From assembly GCA_021821705.1 (NCBI GenBank), contig JAKACE010000020.1:1-12223 (forward strand): DNA of 12,223 bases, given 5' to 3'. The notes under the pieces are model-generated. The model saw nothing but the letters and a program-made list of their open reading frames with translations. It did no database searches and was not told where the DNA came from. Positions 1 through 7,826 of this stretch are shown here, piece by piece. Within the stretch, counting starts at the first letter, position 1; every line of letters begins with the position of its first letter. Both the position numbers and the translations under genes were made by a program. This DNA comes from Actinomycetes bacterium (lineage in GTDB: Bacteria > Actinomycetota > Acidimicrobiia > Acidimicrobiales > Palsa-688).

Positions 1-2
1 GG

Positions 3-590
3 TACAGGACGCCGATGGTGGCCGGCCGCTACCTGCCCGGCACCTTCCAGCCGACGTTCCTGTACGAGTGCATCTGGGACCTGGCCACCTTCGGCCTGCT
101 GTTGCTGATCGAGAAGCGGGTGCGGCTGCGCCGGGGCTACCTGTTCGCCGCCTATGCCGCGCTCTACACATTCGGGCGGTTCTTCACCGAGTACCTGCGC
201 ATAGACCCGGCCCACCGCTACCTGGGCCTGCGGCTCAACGACTGGACCAGCGTCCTGGTGTTCGCCGCCGCTGCCGCCGTCCTGGTGCTCGAGGGGAGGC
301 CCGGCGCCGGCGACGAACTGGTCGGCGGCCCCTTGCCCGCCAAGGTGCTCGCCGCCCAAGCAGAGGTGCTCGCCGCCCGGCCCGGGGCCGACCAGCCCGA
401 CCGAGCCGGCAGCGAAGACCGGTCGCCCGAGGGCACCGACGTCGGGCACCACCCTCTCCGGGCCGCGGCCCCCGGTCCGCACGGCGCACCTCGGCTCTTG
501 GAGCCCCAGCCCGCTCAGCTCACCGATGCGGTCGGGACTTCTCCCCGCCTGGACGGACCACCGGGCACCGCGCCTGGCCCCACCGGTTGA
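3..590 (+). CDS. lgt: Prolipoprotein diacylglyceryl transferase, C-terminal part (5' end outside window)
   Basis: Lgt is an inner-membrane enzyme that moves a diacylglyceryl group from phosphatidylglycerol to the lipobox cysteine of prolipoproteins. Only the C-terminal part is here, and the frame is open to the left edge. Visible family features are the QPTFLYE segment (the family's HPTQLYE-like motif), a hydrophobic helix (WDLATFGLLLLI), the Arg-rich turn RVRLRRGYLFAAYAALY, the signature-like GRFFTEYLRID, and a last helix (WTSVLVFAAAAAVLVLE). About 95 residues of Ala/Gly/Pro-rich sequence follow the last helix; such tails are commonly variable in actinobacterial Lgt. It converges on the PP2C gene with a 37-bp gap and no clear terminator. 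The identification is firm; the true start cannot be seen. Confidence 0.9.
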   Translation, partial: YRTPMVAGRYLPGTFQPTFLYECIWDLATFGLLLLIEKRVRLRRGYLFAAYAALYTFGRFFTEYLRIDPAHRYLGLRLNDWTSVLVFAAAAAVLVLEGRPGAGDELVGGPLPAKVLAAQAEVLAARPGADQPDRAGSEDRSPEGTDVGHHPLRAAAPGPHGAPRLLEPQPAQLTDAVGTSPRLDGPPGTAPGPTG

Positions 591-627
591 CACCTGCGCC
601 CGCTCGGCCCCCCGGGTCGTCGCCGCC

Positions 628-1488
628 TCAGACCGCCGCCGGTAGCCAGACCATGACCACTGTGCGGTCGTCGTGGGAGCCCCGGCGGCTGAAGTCGAGA
701 TGGAAGAGCAGTTCCGCTGGAGACAGGGCGCCTGCCGCGGCCGCGCCGGTCAACCCTCCGAGGGCCGGCGCCACCGTCGAGGGGCCGTCGCGCAGGGGGT
801 TTGCGACACCGTCGGTCATAAGGACCAGGACCTCCTCGGACGACATCGCTACCGGCGGGGCGACTTCGACGGCTACGCCATCGGCCCTGGCCGACGGTAT
901 GGCGTCCGTCGAGGTGCCGTCCCCGGCACCACAGGCGAAGAGCTCCTCCCACCGGCCTCCGCTACGCAGGGCGAACGCCGTGCTGTCGCCGACCCGGGCC
1001 AGTGAGGCCGTCCACCCACCGCCCGGCGCCCTCACGGCCACGGCGACGGTCAGGGTCGTGCACAGTTCGGGCGCAGCGCCGGCCTGGGGCGCACGGGCCA
1101 TCAGCAGGCGCTCGTTGGCCGAGCGCACGGCGCCACGGCAGAGGTCGCCGTCCTCACCCTCGTGGCATGCCAACCAGTGGGTGGCGGCGGCGACGGCCAG
1201 TTCCGCCCCCTCCCCTCCCCGCCCGGCCGAACTGACGCCGTCGGCCACGGCCAACCCCAGCCGCGCCTCGCCCAGAACGTGCCAGGCGAAGGCGTCCTCG
1301 TTGCACCGGGCCGCTAGGCGGTGGGAGACGCCGGCGACGCTGGCCGCCATCACGCCGAAGTAGGGGGACGAACCGCCCTCTGCCCTGTAGGCAGCACCGG
1401 CGGCTGACACCGAGGTCCGAAGCGGTACAGAAGCCGAACTGGCTACGGAAGGCCGTCCCCAGACCGGGCCCGCCGGCCCGAGGATCAT
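628..1488 (-). CDS. PP2C-family Ser/Thr protein phosphatase (YegK/PphC-like)
   Basis: This is a 286-residue PP2C-type metal-dependent phosphatase expected to reverse phosphorylation by the kinase encoded upstream. Metal-binding motifs appear in order: RCNEDAF (Asp65), VADGVSSAGRGGEGAE (Asp83), RVGDST (about 166-170), LVLMTDGVANPL (Asp226) and SHDDRTVVM (Asp273/274). All the acidic metal ligands therefore seem present. The ATG at 1488 overlaps the TGA of the VWA gene as ATGA, indicating translational coupling; the open frame extends further upstream only as an antiframe of the VWA gene. The first 45 or so residues are low complexity. No membrane segment is seen, so a cytoplasmic protein is likely. 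Size and neighbours match E. coli YegK (PphC), though substrate specificity cannot be read from sequence. Confidence 0.88.
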   Translation of the reverse strand: MILGPAGPVWGRPSVASSASVPLRTSVSAAGAAYRAEGGSSPYFGVMAASVAGVSHRLAARCNEDAFAWHVLGEARLGLAVADGVSSAGRGGEGAELAVAAATHWLACHEGEDGDLCRGAVRSANERLLMARAPQAGAAPELCTTLTVAVAVRAPGGGWTASLARVGDSTAFALRSGGRWEELFACGAGDGTSTDAIPSARADGVAVEVAPPVAMSSEEVLVLMTDGVANPLRDGPSTVAPALGGLTGAAAAGALSPAELLFHLDFSRRGSHDDRTVVMVWLPAAV

Positions 1489-2192
1489 TCCAGCTCGTCC
1501 ACCGGGATGGGCTGCATGCTCGGCACCTGGGGCGGCACCAGCTGTGGGGACCCCGAGTAGGCGCTGGCCGAACTGCTGACGATGGACTGCACCAGCCCGG
1601 CGATGAGCTCGGGCACCAGGGTCGATGCCGGGGCGTCCCGGTCGGCGCAGAACGCGCGGTTGGCCTTGTTGCCCGCCACCTCCGCTAGCACCTCGGGCAC
1701 CGCCTCGCCGAAGCCGAAAGCCAGCACGTTGGGGTGGCGCTTCCACGCCGGGTCCGACAGTCGGGCCAGCGCCTCTCGCCATCGCTCGTCGCTGTCGGTG
1801 GGCCGGCCGTCGGACACGAAGAGCAGCGCCGGCCGGTACCAGCGCTCCCCCGCCGCCCGCCCGGCGTGGTAGTCCGCTTCGATCACCCGGCGCAGGTGGT
1901 CGAAAGCGGCGGCGTAGGAGGTGCGTCCCTCCACCTCGACCCTGGGCATGGACTCCACCAGGGCCAGGTCGGCCAGAGGTAGCACGGTCCGCGCCGTGTC
2001 GCTGAACGTCACGACGCTGAAACGCACGACCTCGGCCACTGCCGGGTCTTGGCCAACGGCCCGGAGCACGGCCGGCAGCTCGGAGTTGACCTGGTCGATG
2101 GGCTCGCCCGCCATGGACTGGGACACGTCGAGGCACAGGTAGAAGGGGAAGACGGCATAGCGCTCCTCGGCGCCCACGTACTCGCTGGCCAT
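1485..2192 (-). CDS. von Willebrand factor A domain protein, TerY/YegL-like
   Basis: This is a 235-residue protein made of essentially one VWA domain. The metal-ion-dependent adhesion site looks complete: DVSQS (Asp22, Ser24, Ser26), Thr91 in GRTSYAAAF, and Asp128 in FVSDGRPTDSDE. The opening, FPFYLCLDVSQSMAGEPIDQVN, closely resembles TerY and E. coli YegL. In that family, VWA proteins accompany a Hanks kinase and a PP2C phosphatase and are thought to act as scaffold or phosphorylation substrate; this is family knowledge, not seen here. The C-terminal 35 residues are Ser/Pro/Gln-rich. The start is ATG at 2192, 56 bp after the kinase stop, with only a weak GGG ribosome site. It overlaps the downstream phosphatase by 4 bp. 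No signal peptide is seen. Confidence 0.88.
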   Translation of the reverse strand: MASEYVGAEERYAVFPFYLCLDVSQSMAGEPIDQVNSELPAVLRAVGQDPAVAEVVRFSVVTFSDTARTVLPLADLALVESMPRVEVEGRTSYAAAFDHLRRVIEADYHAGRAAGERWYRPALLFVSDGRPTDSDERWREALARLSDPAWKRHPNVLAFGFGEAVPEVLAEVAGNKANRAFCADRDAPASTLVPELIAGLVQSIVSSSASAYSGSPQLVPPQVPSMQPIPVDELE

Positions 2193-2248
2193 CGTCCGAC
2201 CCAGGCTATAGGAGCGCCGGGTTCCAGCAAAAACGCCGTGTGGCCTCC

Positions 2249-3856
2249 TTAGAGGCCGATCCAGGGGCTAACGATCATCCCCACCAGGAACAGCACCACG
2301 CACGCAGCAGAGAGATCCACCACGACCAGGCCCGCCAGGCGCCGGGCGCCGTGGGCACGACGGCCCGGCCGGCGCAGCAGGCGGCCGACAAGGCGGTGCG
2401 CAGCCCACCAGGAAGCCAGGGCCGCCCTCATGAACTCCCGCGGCGACGCGCCGGCTGGCAGGCCGAACATCGCCGGCGCGACCGGCACCCCCACCACCAC
2501 AGTGCTGGAGGCACCCCCGCCCCCCCGGGCGCCCTCCGGGCGAGCCGGGCTGATCAGCTGCCATGTCGAAGGTGCCCGGTGGCGAAGGAGCGGCCTGACC
2601 GATACGTCGGGCACCGTGCGCCCCGCCGGGCGACCGAGCAGGCGCCAGGAGGGCACGGCCGGGGCACCGGGCACGGCGGGGGCACCCGGCACGGCGGGGG
2701 CACCAGGCACGGCGGAAGCACGGGACGGTCCCGGGGCACCGAGCGTAACCAGGTGCGGGGAACCCAGGACCTCCAGCAGCTCCGCCAGGGCAACCACCCA
2801 TTCGGAAGGCCGGGGACGCTCGGCCGCCCCCACTATCGACAAGGAACGCTCGCAGAGCTGCCACAGGCCCGGCATGTCCGGGAGCCGGCGCCACGAACGC
2901 GGCAGCTCCAGGTCCACGACCACGCTTTCGGCGGCACGCTGGCGGCTCTGCAGTGGGAAGTTGGCAGCGCCGACGATGCGCAAGAAGATAAGGCCGAGCG
3001 AGTAGCGGTCGGCGGACGGGCCGGCCTGTGCTGCCGAGCCGGTCGCCGGGTCCTCCCAGTTGGCGGTGGTGGCCCGGGGACGGGGCGGCCAGCCTTCCAG
3101 GGAGGCGCCGTCGCAGTCGATGACGTACACGGCCGGCGCAGGGCCCAGCGACCACAACACGTTCTTGGCCGAGAGGTCACCATGGGCCACCGCGTCCGTC
3201 CCCGGTGTCTCCTGCCATGCCTCGAGCAGCAGGGCCAGGCGGTGGACGAGGGCGACCCGCTCAGCAGCCCCCGGAGCGGGCACGTCGACGCCGTAGGCGA
3301 GCGCCACCCTGTCGGGGTCGGAGGCCAGGTAGGACAGGCCTGACAGGCGCACCGAGCCGTCCCGGTGCACGACGTTGAAGCGGGCCGGCGCCCTGGGCAT
3401 GAGCAGGCCCACCGCCTGGGCGTCAGCGTCCTCCCGGACGACCACGGCCAATGGCCACGACGACGCCCCTACGGTGCGTGCGGCCATGTCGGGGCAGGCC
3501 GCAGCCAACCGCCGGGGCAAACCCACGACGGCGCTCAGTTCGTCGACCCGCCGCGCCGAGCGCAGCTCCTTGTAGACCAGCGGCGCCCGAACGGTGCCGG
3601 TGCCGGCACCCGCCGGGCCTGCCCGTCCCGGGCCGGCCGGGCCATTGCCAGCGGCACCGGCGGGGGCTTGTCCCACCTCGAAGACGCGTCCCTCGCCTCC
3701 TTCGGCCAGCAAGCGGCCGATGTCGAGCTGGTCGAGCAGTACGACAGGAGCGGTGGGCGTGGCCGCGGCCACCGGCAGCACGCAGTCGTGGTCGAGCGCT
3801 GCCGGCCCTGGAGGGCGACGCCCGCCCGCTGGCGCGCCGGCTGAGCCTGGCGCCAC
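2249..3856 (-). CDS. Hanks-type Ser/Thr protein kinase with C-terminal transmembrane segment (YegI-like)
   Basis: This is a 535-residue kinase. A glycine loop (EGGEGRV, 52-58) follows a low-complexity N terminus. The ATP-anchoring lysine is in VYKEL (Lys96), after a Gly/Ala/Pro-rich insertion at about 62-90. The catalytic loop is HGDLSAKN (225-232, Asp227 and Asn232). The DFG position reads IDCDG (Asp247), as in YegI-type kinases, which often have DCDS or DTDS there. The F-helix motif is DRYSLGLIF. After the domain (about 45-365) come tandem APAVPG repeats (about 380-402) and a hydrophobic segment near 507-530, a probable membrane anchor. The GTG start at 3856 lies 3 bp after the dehydrogenase stop with no strong ribosome site, so a start further in is possible. 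It is the first gene of the kinase-VWA-PP2C set. Activity is inferred from intact motifs. Confidence 0.87.
   Translation of the reverse strand: MAPGSAGAPAGGRRPPGPAALDHDCVLPVAAATPTAPVVLLDQLDIGRLLAEGGEGRVFEVGQAPAGAAGNGPAGPGRAGPAGAGTGTVRAPLVYKELRSARRVDELSAVVGLPRRLAAACPDMAARTVGASSWPLAVVVREDADAQAVGLLMPRAPARFNVVHRDGSVRLSGLSYLASDPDRVALAYGVDVPAPGAAERVALVHRLALLLEAWQETPGTDAVAHGDLSAKNVLWSLGPAPAVYVIDCDGASLEGWPPRPRATTANWEDPATGSAAQAGPSADRYSLGLIFLRIVGAANFPLQSRQRAAESVVVDLELPRSWRRLPDMPGLWQLCERSLSIVGAAERPRPSEWVVALAELLEVLGSPHLVTLGAPGPSRASAVPGAPAVPGAPAVPGAPAVPSWRLLGRPAGRTVPDVSVRPLLRHRAPSTWQLISPARPEGARGGGGASSTVVVGVPVAPAMFGLPAGASPREFMRAALASWWAAHRLVGRLLRRPGRRAHGARRLAGLVVVDLSAACVVLFLVGMIVSPWIGL
2652..2723. repeat. 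18-bp tandem repeat (about 4 copies) inside the kinase gene
   Basis: Four 18-bp units start at 2652, 2670, 2688 and 2706, of the form ggcacggcgggggcaccc. The second and third differ only at the last base, the first at two positions, and the fourth is degenerate at its end. On the coding (minus) strand they encode the Ala/Pro/Val/Gly hexapeptide repeat in the linker between the kinase domain and the C-terminal membrane region. The unit is a multiple of three, so copy changes would lengthen or shorten the linker without breaking the frame. Confidence 0.85.
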
Positions 3857-3859
3857 CGC

Positions 3860-4789
3860 TCAGTACCCGGCGACGGGGTCCACCAAGCCGACGAGCGGCC
3901 TCCCGGCCATCCACCGCTCGACGTTCTCGCGGGCCCGCGCCGCCAGCAGGGGCCGGACCATCTCCTGGGTGTCGGCCGTGTGCGGGGTTATCAGGCAATT
4001 GGGCAGTGACCAGAGCGGATGTCCATCGGGCAGCGGCTCAGGGTCGGTGACATCGAGAGCTGCACCACCGATACGGCCGGCGCTCAGAGCTTCCACCAAC
4101 GCATCGGTGTCGACGTGACGGCCACGGCCCACGTTGACCAACCAGGTCTCCGGCCCCATTAGCTCCAGCTCCGGCCGCCCCACCACGTGCACGGTCCCCG
4201 GGTGCAGCGCCAGTGCCACGAAGACCACCAGCGAACCCGGGAGGGCGTCGTGAAGGTGGTCCGCCGTGAGGGTCCGGGCGGCCCCCGCCAAGGGCTCGGG
4301 GTTGCGCCGCACAACGGTGGCACGCACCCGGAAGGGCGCCAGTAGGTCCAGCAGGGCGTGGGCTATGCCGCCGCCGCCAAGGACGGCGACGTCCGCGTCG
4401 AACAGGGTCACACCGGCCTGCTGGCCCCAGCTGGTGGCCCGGGCGCGCTCGGGGAGGTGGCGCAACCCGGCCAGGGCGAGGGCCAAGGCGTGCTCGGCAA
4501 CGGGCTCGGCATAGCTGCCCTTGGCGCACGTCCAGGTGACGCCCGCGTACCGTGGGTCGGCCACGATGCCGGTAGCCATCACAGTCTCCACACCTGCCAT
4601 CGGCAGTTGCACCCAGCGCAGCGAGGTCTCGGCGGCCATGACGGGCACGAGATCTGCTGCGCTGCCGAGCCACACCATGCCGTCCGCCCCTTGGCCCGGA
4701 CCGACAACCGACCCCCCGCCTTCGTGCACCGCCTGGACCGCGAAGCTGTCTGCCAGCGGCGCGACGAGTATCCTCCCGCGTTGGCCCAT
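3860..4789 (-). CDS. D-isomer-specific 2-hydroxyacid dehydrogenase, NAD(P)-binding
   Basis: This is a 309-residue soluble enzyme expected to interconvert a 2-hydroxyacid and a 2-oxoacid using NAD(H) or NADP(H). The nucleotide loop is VLGGGGIAHALL (138-143, Ala at the usual third-glycine position). The catalytic set is complete: Arg222 in VNVGRGRHVD, Glu251 in DVTDPEPLPDG and His270 in ITPHTA. Length is normal for the family. The N-terminal substrate domain is divergent, so the substrate (for example phosphoglycerate, glyoxylate or hydroxypyruvate) cannot be assigned. The start is ATG at 4789, 8 bp after the stop of the small upstream frame, with a GGTAGGG ribosome-site candidate overlapping that stop. 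It ends only 3 bp before the kinase GTG, an arrangement that suggests translational coupling with the signalling triad. Confidence 0.9.
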   Translation of the reverse strand: MGQRGRILVAPLADSFAVQAVHEGGGSVVGPGQGADGMVWLGSAADLVPVMAAETSLRWVQLPMAGVETVMATGIVADPRYAGVTWTCAKGSYAEPVAEHALALALAGLRHLPERARATSWGQQAGVTLFDADVAVLGGGGIAHALLDLLAPFRVRATVVRRNPEPLAGAARTLTADHLHDALPGSLVVFVALALHPGTVHVVGRPELELMGPETWLVNVGRGRHVDTDALVEALSAGRIGGAALDVTDPEPLPDGHPLWSLPNCLITPHTADTQEMVRPLLAARARENVERWMAGRPLVGLVDPVAGY

Positions 4790-4797
4790 GCTCGGCC

Positions 4798-5154
4798 CTA
4801 CCAGCCCGGACGGTTGAGACGGCTGTGGCCCCAGTGGGCCAGGTCCTCCCAGGCGGCGCCCTCACCCGCTACCGCCGACCTGGCCAGCCTGCTGAGGAAG
4901 TTGTCGTCGCCGTCCAGGGCGGTGCCGGAAGCCGCCTTGCCGACAGGATGGCTCACGTCGACCCGCCAGAAGTGCTCATCGGCGTGGCGCGAGATCCTTA
5001 CGTCCAGTAGCTGGCGGTTGACCCTGACGCCCCTGCTGGCGACCAACTTTTCACCCAACGCACAACCCCCCGGGCCTACTGGAGGACGACCGGTACGCGC
5101 CCTAGGGCGCCCAGAGCCACAGGAGCCGGCCCGATGGCGCCGTCTCCTCTCCAT
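4798..5154 (-). CDS. Small protein of unknown function
   Basis: This short frame lies between the MMPL gene and the dehydrogenase, in the same direction, and stops 8 bp before the dehydrogenase ATG. No family is recognised. The C-terminal 85 residues look like real protein: mixed charged and hydrophobic, with GEKLVASRGVRVN, LLDVRISRHADEHFWRVDVSHP, a helix-like FLSRLARSAVAGEGAAWEDL, and the ending LNRPGW. The N-terminal part from the ATG at 5154 is Arg/Gly/Pro-rich and may be noncoding. An alternative TTG at 5058, preceded by a GGGGG ribosome-site candidate, would give about 86 residues and fits the protein-like part better. Tight spacing to the dehydrogenase supports a real gene. No signal peptide, membrane segment or metal-binding cluster is seen. 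Confidence 0.5.
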   Translation of the reverse strand: MERRRRHRAGSCGSGRPRARTGRPPVGPGGCALGEKLVASRGVRVNRQLLDVRISRHADEHFWRVDVSHPVGKAASGTALDGDDNFLSRLARSAVAGEGAAWEDLAHWGHSRLNRPGW

Positions 5155-5244
5155 GCCCAGTCTCGCAACGCCGCACTCACCGTTCAAGCACGGCGGTGCC
5201 CGACTCGCCCTCCACGACCCCAAGCACCGCGTGCAGCGCTGGCG

Positions 5245-7665
5245 CTACGACGATGAGCGCTCGAGCTCGTCCTCGGATGGTCCCTGCACCCCCTCGCCTG
5301 CCGGCGACGAGGGCGCGTCGACGGGCCCGTCGGTCGACGCCAGCCGACCGGGCCACCAGTTCCACCGGCCCAGCAGGGCGACCGTCGAGGGGACGAGGAG
5401 GGTACGCACCAGGAAAGTGTCCATCAGCACGCCGATGGCGAGACCGAAGCCGACGTCGCGTACCTGCCCGGCACCGGGGCCGTTGCCGGCTTCGAACGCC
5501 AGCACGGCGAAGGTGCCGGCCAGCACCATACCGGCCGAGGTCACAGTGGCGCCGGTGCGCCCGACGGCCCGCACCACGGCGCGAGCCAGGCCGACCCTGT
5601 GGGCTTCCTCTCGGATACGGGTCATGACCAGGATGTTGTAGTCCTCCCCCAGCGCCAGCAGGAAGATGAACATGAGGAAGGGGAGGATGAAGGTGATCCC
5701 CCCGCTACCCCCGAGGTCGATGAAGACCAGGGTCGACAACCCGAGCGCGGCCAGGTACGACAGGCCGACGCTCACGATCAGGTACAGCGGTGCCACGGCG
5801 CTGCGGAGCAGGAAGCCGAGCAGCAGACCGATGGCGACGATGGCGACCGGGATGATCGACACCATGTCGTGGGTGGATGTGCTGCTCACGTCGTACAGCG
5901 CCGCCGCCTCGCCACCGAGGCCACTGGCCTGGGCGCCCGATGCGGCCGCGGCGGCGCTCACCGCCCGCCGTACCACCGGGGTGAGGTGCAGGGCGGCATT
6001 CGAGCTCTGGGGGCCGGCGACGAGGTTGGCCTCGAACTGCACCGTCCGGCCGTCCAGGGAGACCAGCGGCAGCAGCGACCTGTAGGCGTTGTACTCGGCC
6101 GGCGGCACGGTGGCAGTGAGCGCTGCCGGCTCCGGCAGTACAAGCGTGGCAGGGCTGCCGAGGCGGGCGTGCAGGGACTCGAGCTGCGCCGGCGACAACA
6201 CCGTCCCGTTGGGGTCGAGCGGGCCGGCAAGCTGGTTGAAAAGGTGCGACGAGGCCAGGGAAGCCCGCGCCCGCTCCAGCGGCGCGGCGTCGCTCCAGAT
6301 CGAGCGCGCGTACCGGAAGACGACGTTGGCCGGGTTGGCACTGGCAGCCGGGAAGTGCTCGGCCAGAGCGGCGTTGCCTGCCGCCTCGTCGGAACCCTTG
6401 GGAGCGTTGAGGGCGCCTCCGAACCCGGCGGAGTGGTACCCGAGACCGACCAGGGAGAGGCCGACGAAGAAGACCAGCCCCACCGCCAGGGTCCTGGCCG
6501 GGTGGGCCACGAGGCGGCTGGCGACACTGCCCCACCAGCCATCGGCCCGGTCCGGTGCCAGGTCGTCGCCCGGCCGAGGCGCGACTCGGGCCGGCCAGAA
6601 CGCAGCCCGGCCGAAAACCGCGAGCAGGGCGGGCAGCAGGGTCAGGCCGGCGAGCAGCATCACGGCGATCCCGACTGCGAGCGGGACCCCGAGGTCGTGG
6701 TACAGGCCGAAGCTGGCCAGCAGCAGGCTGAGCAGGGCGAAGACCACGGTCGCAGCCGAAGCCGTGATGGACTCGCCCACCCGGGCCAGGGCGTGGGCGA
6801 CCGCCTCCTTCTGGGGCAGGCCGGAGCGCATCTCCTCCCGGGCGCGGAACACCAGGAACAAGCCGTAGTCGGTGCCAGCGCCGAGGATCAGCACGATCAG
6901 CAGGAGCTGGGTGATCTCCGAGATCTTGAGCCCGTGCGCTCCGAGGGCACCGATGAGCCTCATGGACACGACCAGGGCCACGCCCGCCGGGGCCAGCGTT
7001 ATCAGCGGCGCCAGCAGCGACCGGAATATGACGAGCAGCAGGAGGACGATGAATACAAGTGACAGCTCCTGGACCTGGCTGCCCGCCTTGTTGGAGGTCG
7101 CCTGGTTGGCCACGTTGGTGGCAACCGGCCCCGCCAGGTGGAACTGGAGCCCGAGCTGCGATGACCGTGGCGAGCGGTCGAAGGCGGTTGTGAAGCGGTC
7201 CAGGGCGTCGACTACCGGTTTCTGGCCCTGGATGTCGGCCGGGGGGACATCGACCGTGACAAGGATTTGCGCCGATGCACGGTCCGGCGACAGGCCGGCC
7301 ACCTTCGCCGACACGACCCCGTGCACGCCGCCCGCCTTGCTCGCCATGGCCCCCACTTGGGCCAGGTCGGCCGCAGTGAGCGCCCCGGCGCTGCCACCAT
7401 GGGTGCCCCCAGTCGTCACGGCCACCACGTCGACAGCGCTCTTGTTTGTCGAGCCCCCGATGAGCGCGCCCGCCAGGGTGGCCGCCTGGTTGCTCGGGGC
7501 GTTCTTGGGCAGGAACTGCGAGTTGTCGTTGTTGACCTCGTTCGCCAGCGACGGCAACAGCGCACTCGTCGCCACTGCTACGACGACCCAACCGACGATG
7601 ACAAGCCACCGGAACCGGACCGAGAACCGGCCCAGCGCGGCGAACAACCTCTCCGTCCGGCTCAT
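5245..7665 (-). CDS. MMPL/RND-family membrane transporter
   Basis: This 806-residue polytopic membrane protein is of the MMPL type, an RND-superfamily group that moves lipids or other hydrophobic compounds across the membrane using the proton gradient. It has the two-fold MMPL layout. After a first helix (about 20-40), an extracellular domain (about 41-195) leads into a five-helix bundle with GAGTDYGLFLVFRAREE (Asp266-Tyr267). Then come a helix near 392-410, a second external domain, and a second bundle with GEDYNILVMTRIREEA (673-676). The paired (T/E)DY motifs sit where the family's proton-relay residues are. The cytoplasmic tail is short and acidic/Ser-rich. The ATG at 7665 has a strong AGGAGGG ribosome site. 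The cargo cannot be inferred, and no lipid-synthesis gene is adjacent. Confidence 0.92.
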   Translation of the reverse strand: MSRTERLFAALGRFSVRFRWLVIVGWVVVAVATSALLPSLANEVNNDNSQFLPKNAPSNQAATLAGALIGGSTNKSAVDVVAVTTGGTHGGSAGALTAADLAQVGAMASKAGGVHGVVSAKVAGLSPDRASAQILVTVDVPPADIQGQKPVVDALDRFTTAFDRSPRSSQLGLQFHLAGPVATNVANQATSNKAGSQVQELSLVFIVLLLLVIFRSLLAPLITLAPAGVALVVSMRLIGALGAHGLKISEITQLLLIVLILGAGTDYGLFLVFRAREEMRSGLPQKEAVAHALARVGESITASAATVVFALLSLLLASFGLYHDLGVPLAVGIAVMLLAGLTLLPALLAVFGRAAFWPARVAPRPGDDLAPDRADGWWGSVASRLVAHPARTLAVGLVFFVGLSLVGLGYHSAGFGGALNAPKGSDEAAGNAALAEHFPAASANPANVVFRYARSIWSDAAPLERARASLASSHLFNQLAGPLDPNGTVLSPAQLESLHARLGSPATLVLPEPAALTATVPPAEYNAYRSLLPLVSLDGRTVQFEANLVAGPQSSNAALHLTPVVRRAVSAAAAASGAQASGLGGEAAALYDVSSTSTHDMVSIIPVAIVAIGLLLGFLLRSAVAPLYLIVSVGLSYLAALGLSTLVFIDLGGSGGITFILPFLMFIFLLALGEDYNILVMTRIREEAHRVGLARAVVRAVGRTGATVTSAGMVLAGTFAVLAFEAGNGPGAGQVRDVGFGLAIGVLMDTFLVRTLLVPSTVALLGRWNWWPGRLASTDGPVDAPSSPAGEGVQGPSEDELERSSS

Positions 7666-7764
7666 GTGCCCTCCTGTGTGGGGCGACTGACGGCCACCGG
7701 GGACAGCCCGAGGGCCGGCCCGCAGGGTAGGGACCTCCCCTCTGCGAGGCTAACCGTGCCCGGC

Positions 7765-7798
7765 GACCGGGGACCGGTCACAGACGCAAGTGTGACCG
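7765..7798. promoter_or_regulatory. Overlapping inverted repeats upstream of the MMPL gene (operator or hairpin candidate)
   Basis: Two perfect inverted repeats overlap. GACCGG (7765-7770) pairs with CCGGTC (7774-7779) around a 3-nt centre. CGGTCACA (7775-7782) pairs with TGTGACCG (7791-7798) around an 8-nt centre. They share bases, so the two structures exclude each other. The site lies between the ClpP-like stop (7827) and the MMPL start (7665). It could be a repressor operator for the transporter or a terminator for the XRE/ClpP-like unit. No T-run follows on the minus strand, which weakens the terminator reading. No convincing promoter boxes could be placed. Confidence 0.5.
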
Positions 7799-7826
7799 AT
7801 GTCCCGTCCCGGCGACGGCCGGGCGG

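Noticed and set aside
591..627. Terminator between the convergent lgt and PP2C genes
   Set aside because: No convincing hairpin or T-run can be seen in the 37 bp.
68..1363. Long plus-strand open frame over lgt and the PP2C gene
   Set aside because: Arg/Pro/Ala-rich antiframe translation with no domain; it overlaps two convincing genes. High GC removes stop codons.
2243..2248. Orphan AGGAGG ribosome site just after the kinase stop (minus strand)
   Set aside because: No in-frame start at suitable distance leads into the VWA gene; the nearby TTG is in a different frame that yields a shadow translation.
2652..2723. CRISPR-like repeat array
   Set aside because: Units are contiguous 18-mers without spacers and lie in frame inside a coding gene.
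2240..3343. Plus-strand open frame opposite the kinase
   Set aside because: Low-complexity Gly/Arg/His-rich translation; the minus strand has complete kinase motifs.
5599..7062. Long plus-strand open frame opposite the MMPL gene
   Set aside because: Glu/Gln/Arg-rich antisense shadow without hydrophobic core; the minus strand encodes a well-conserved transporter.
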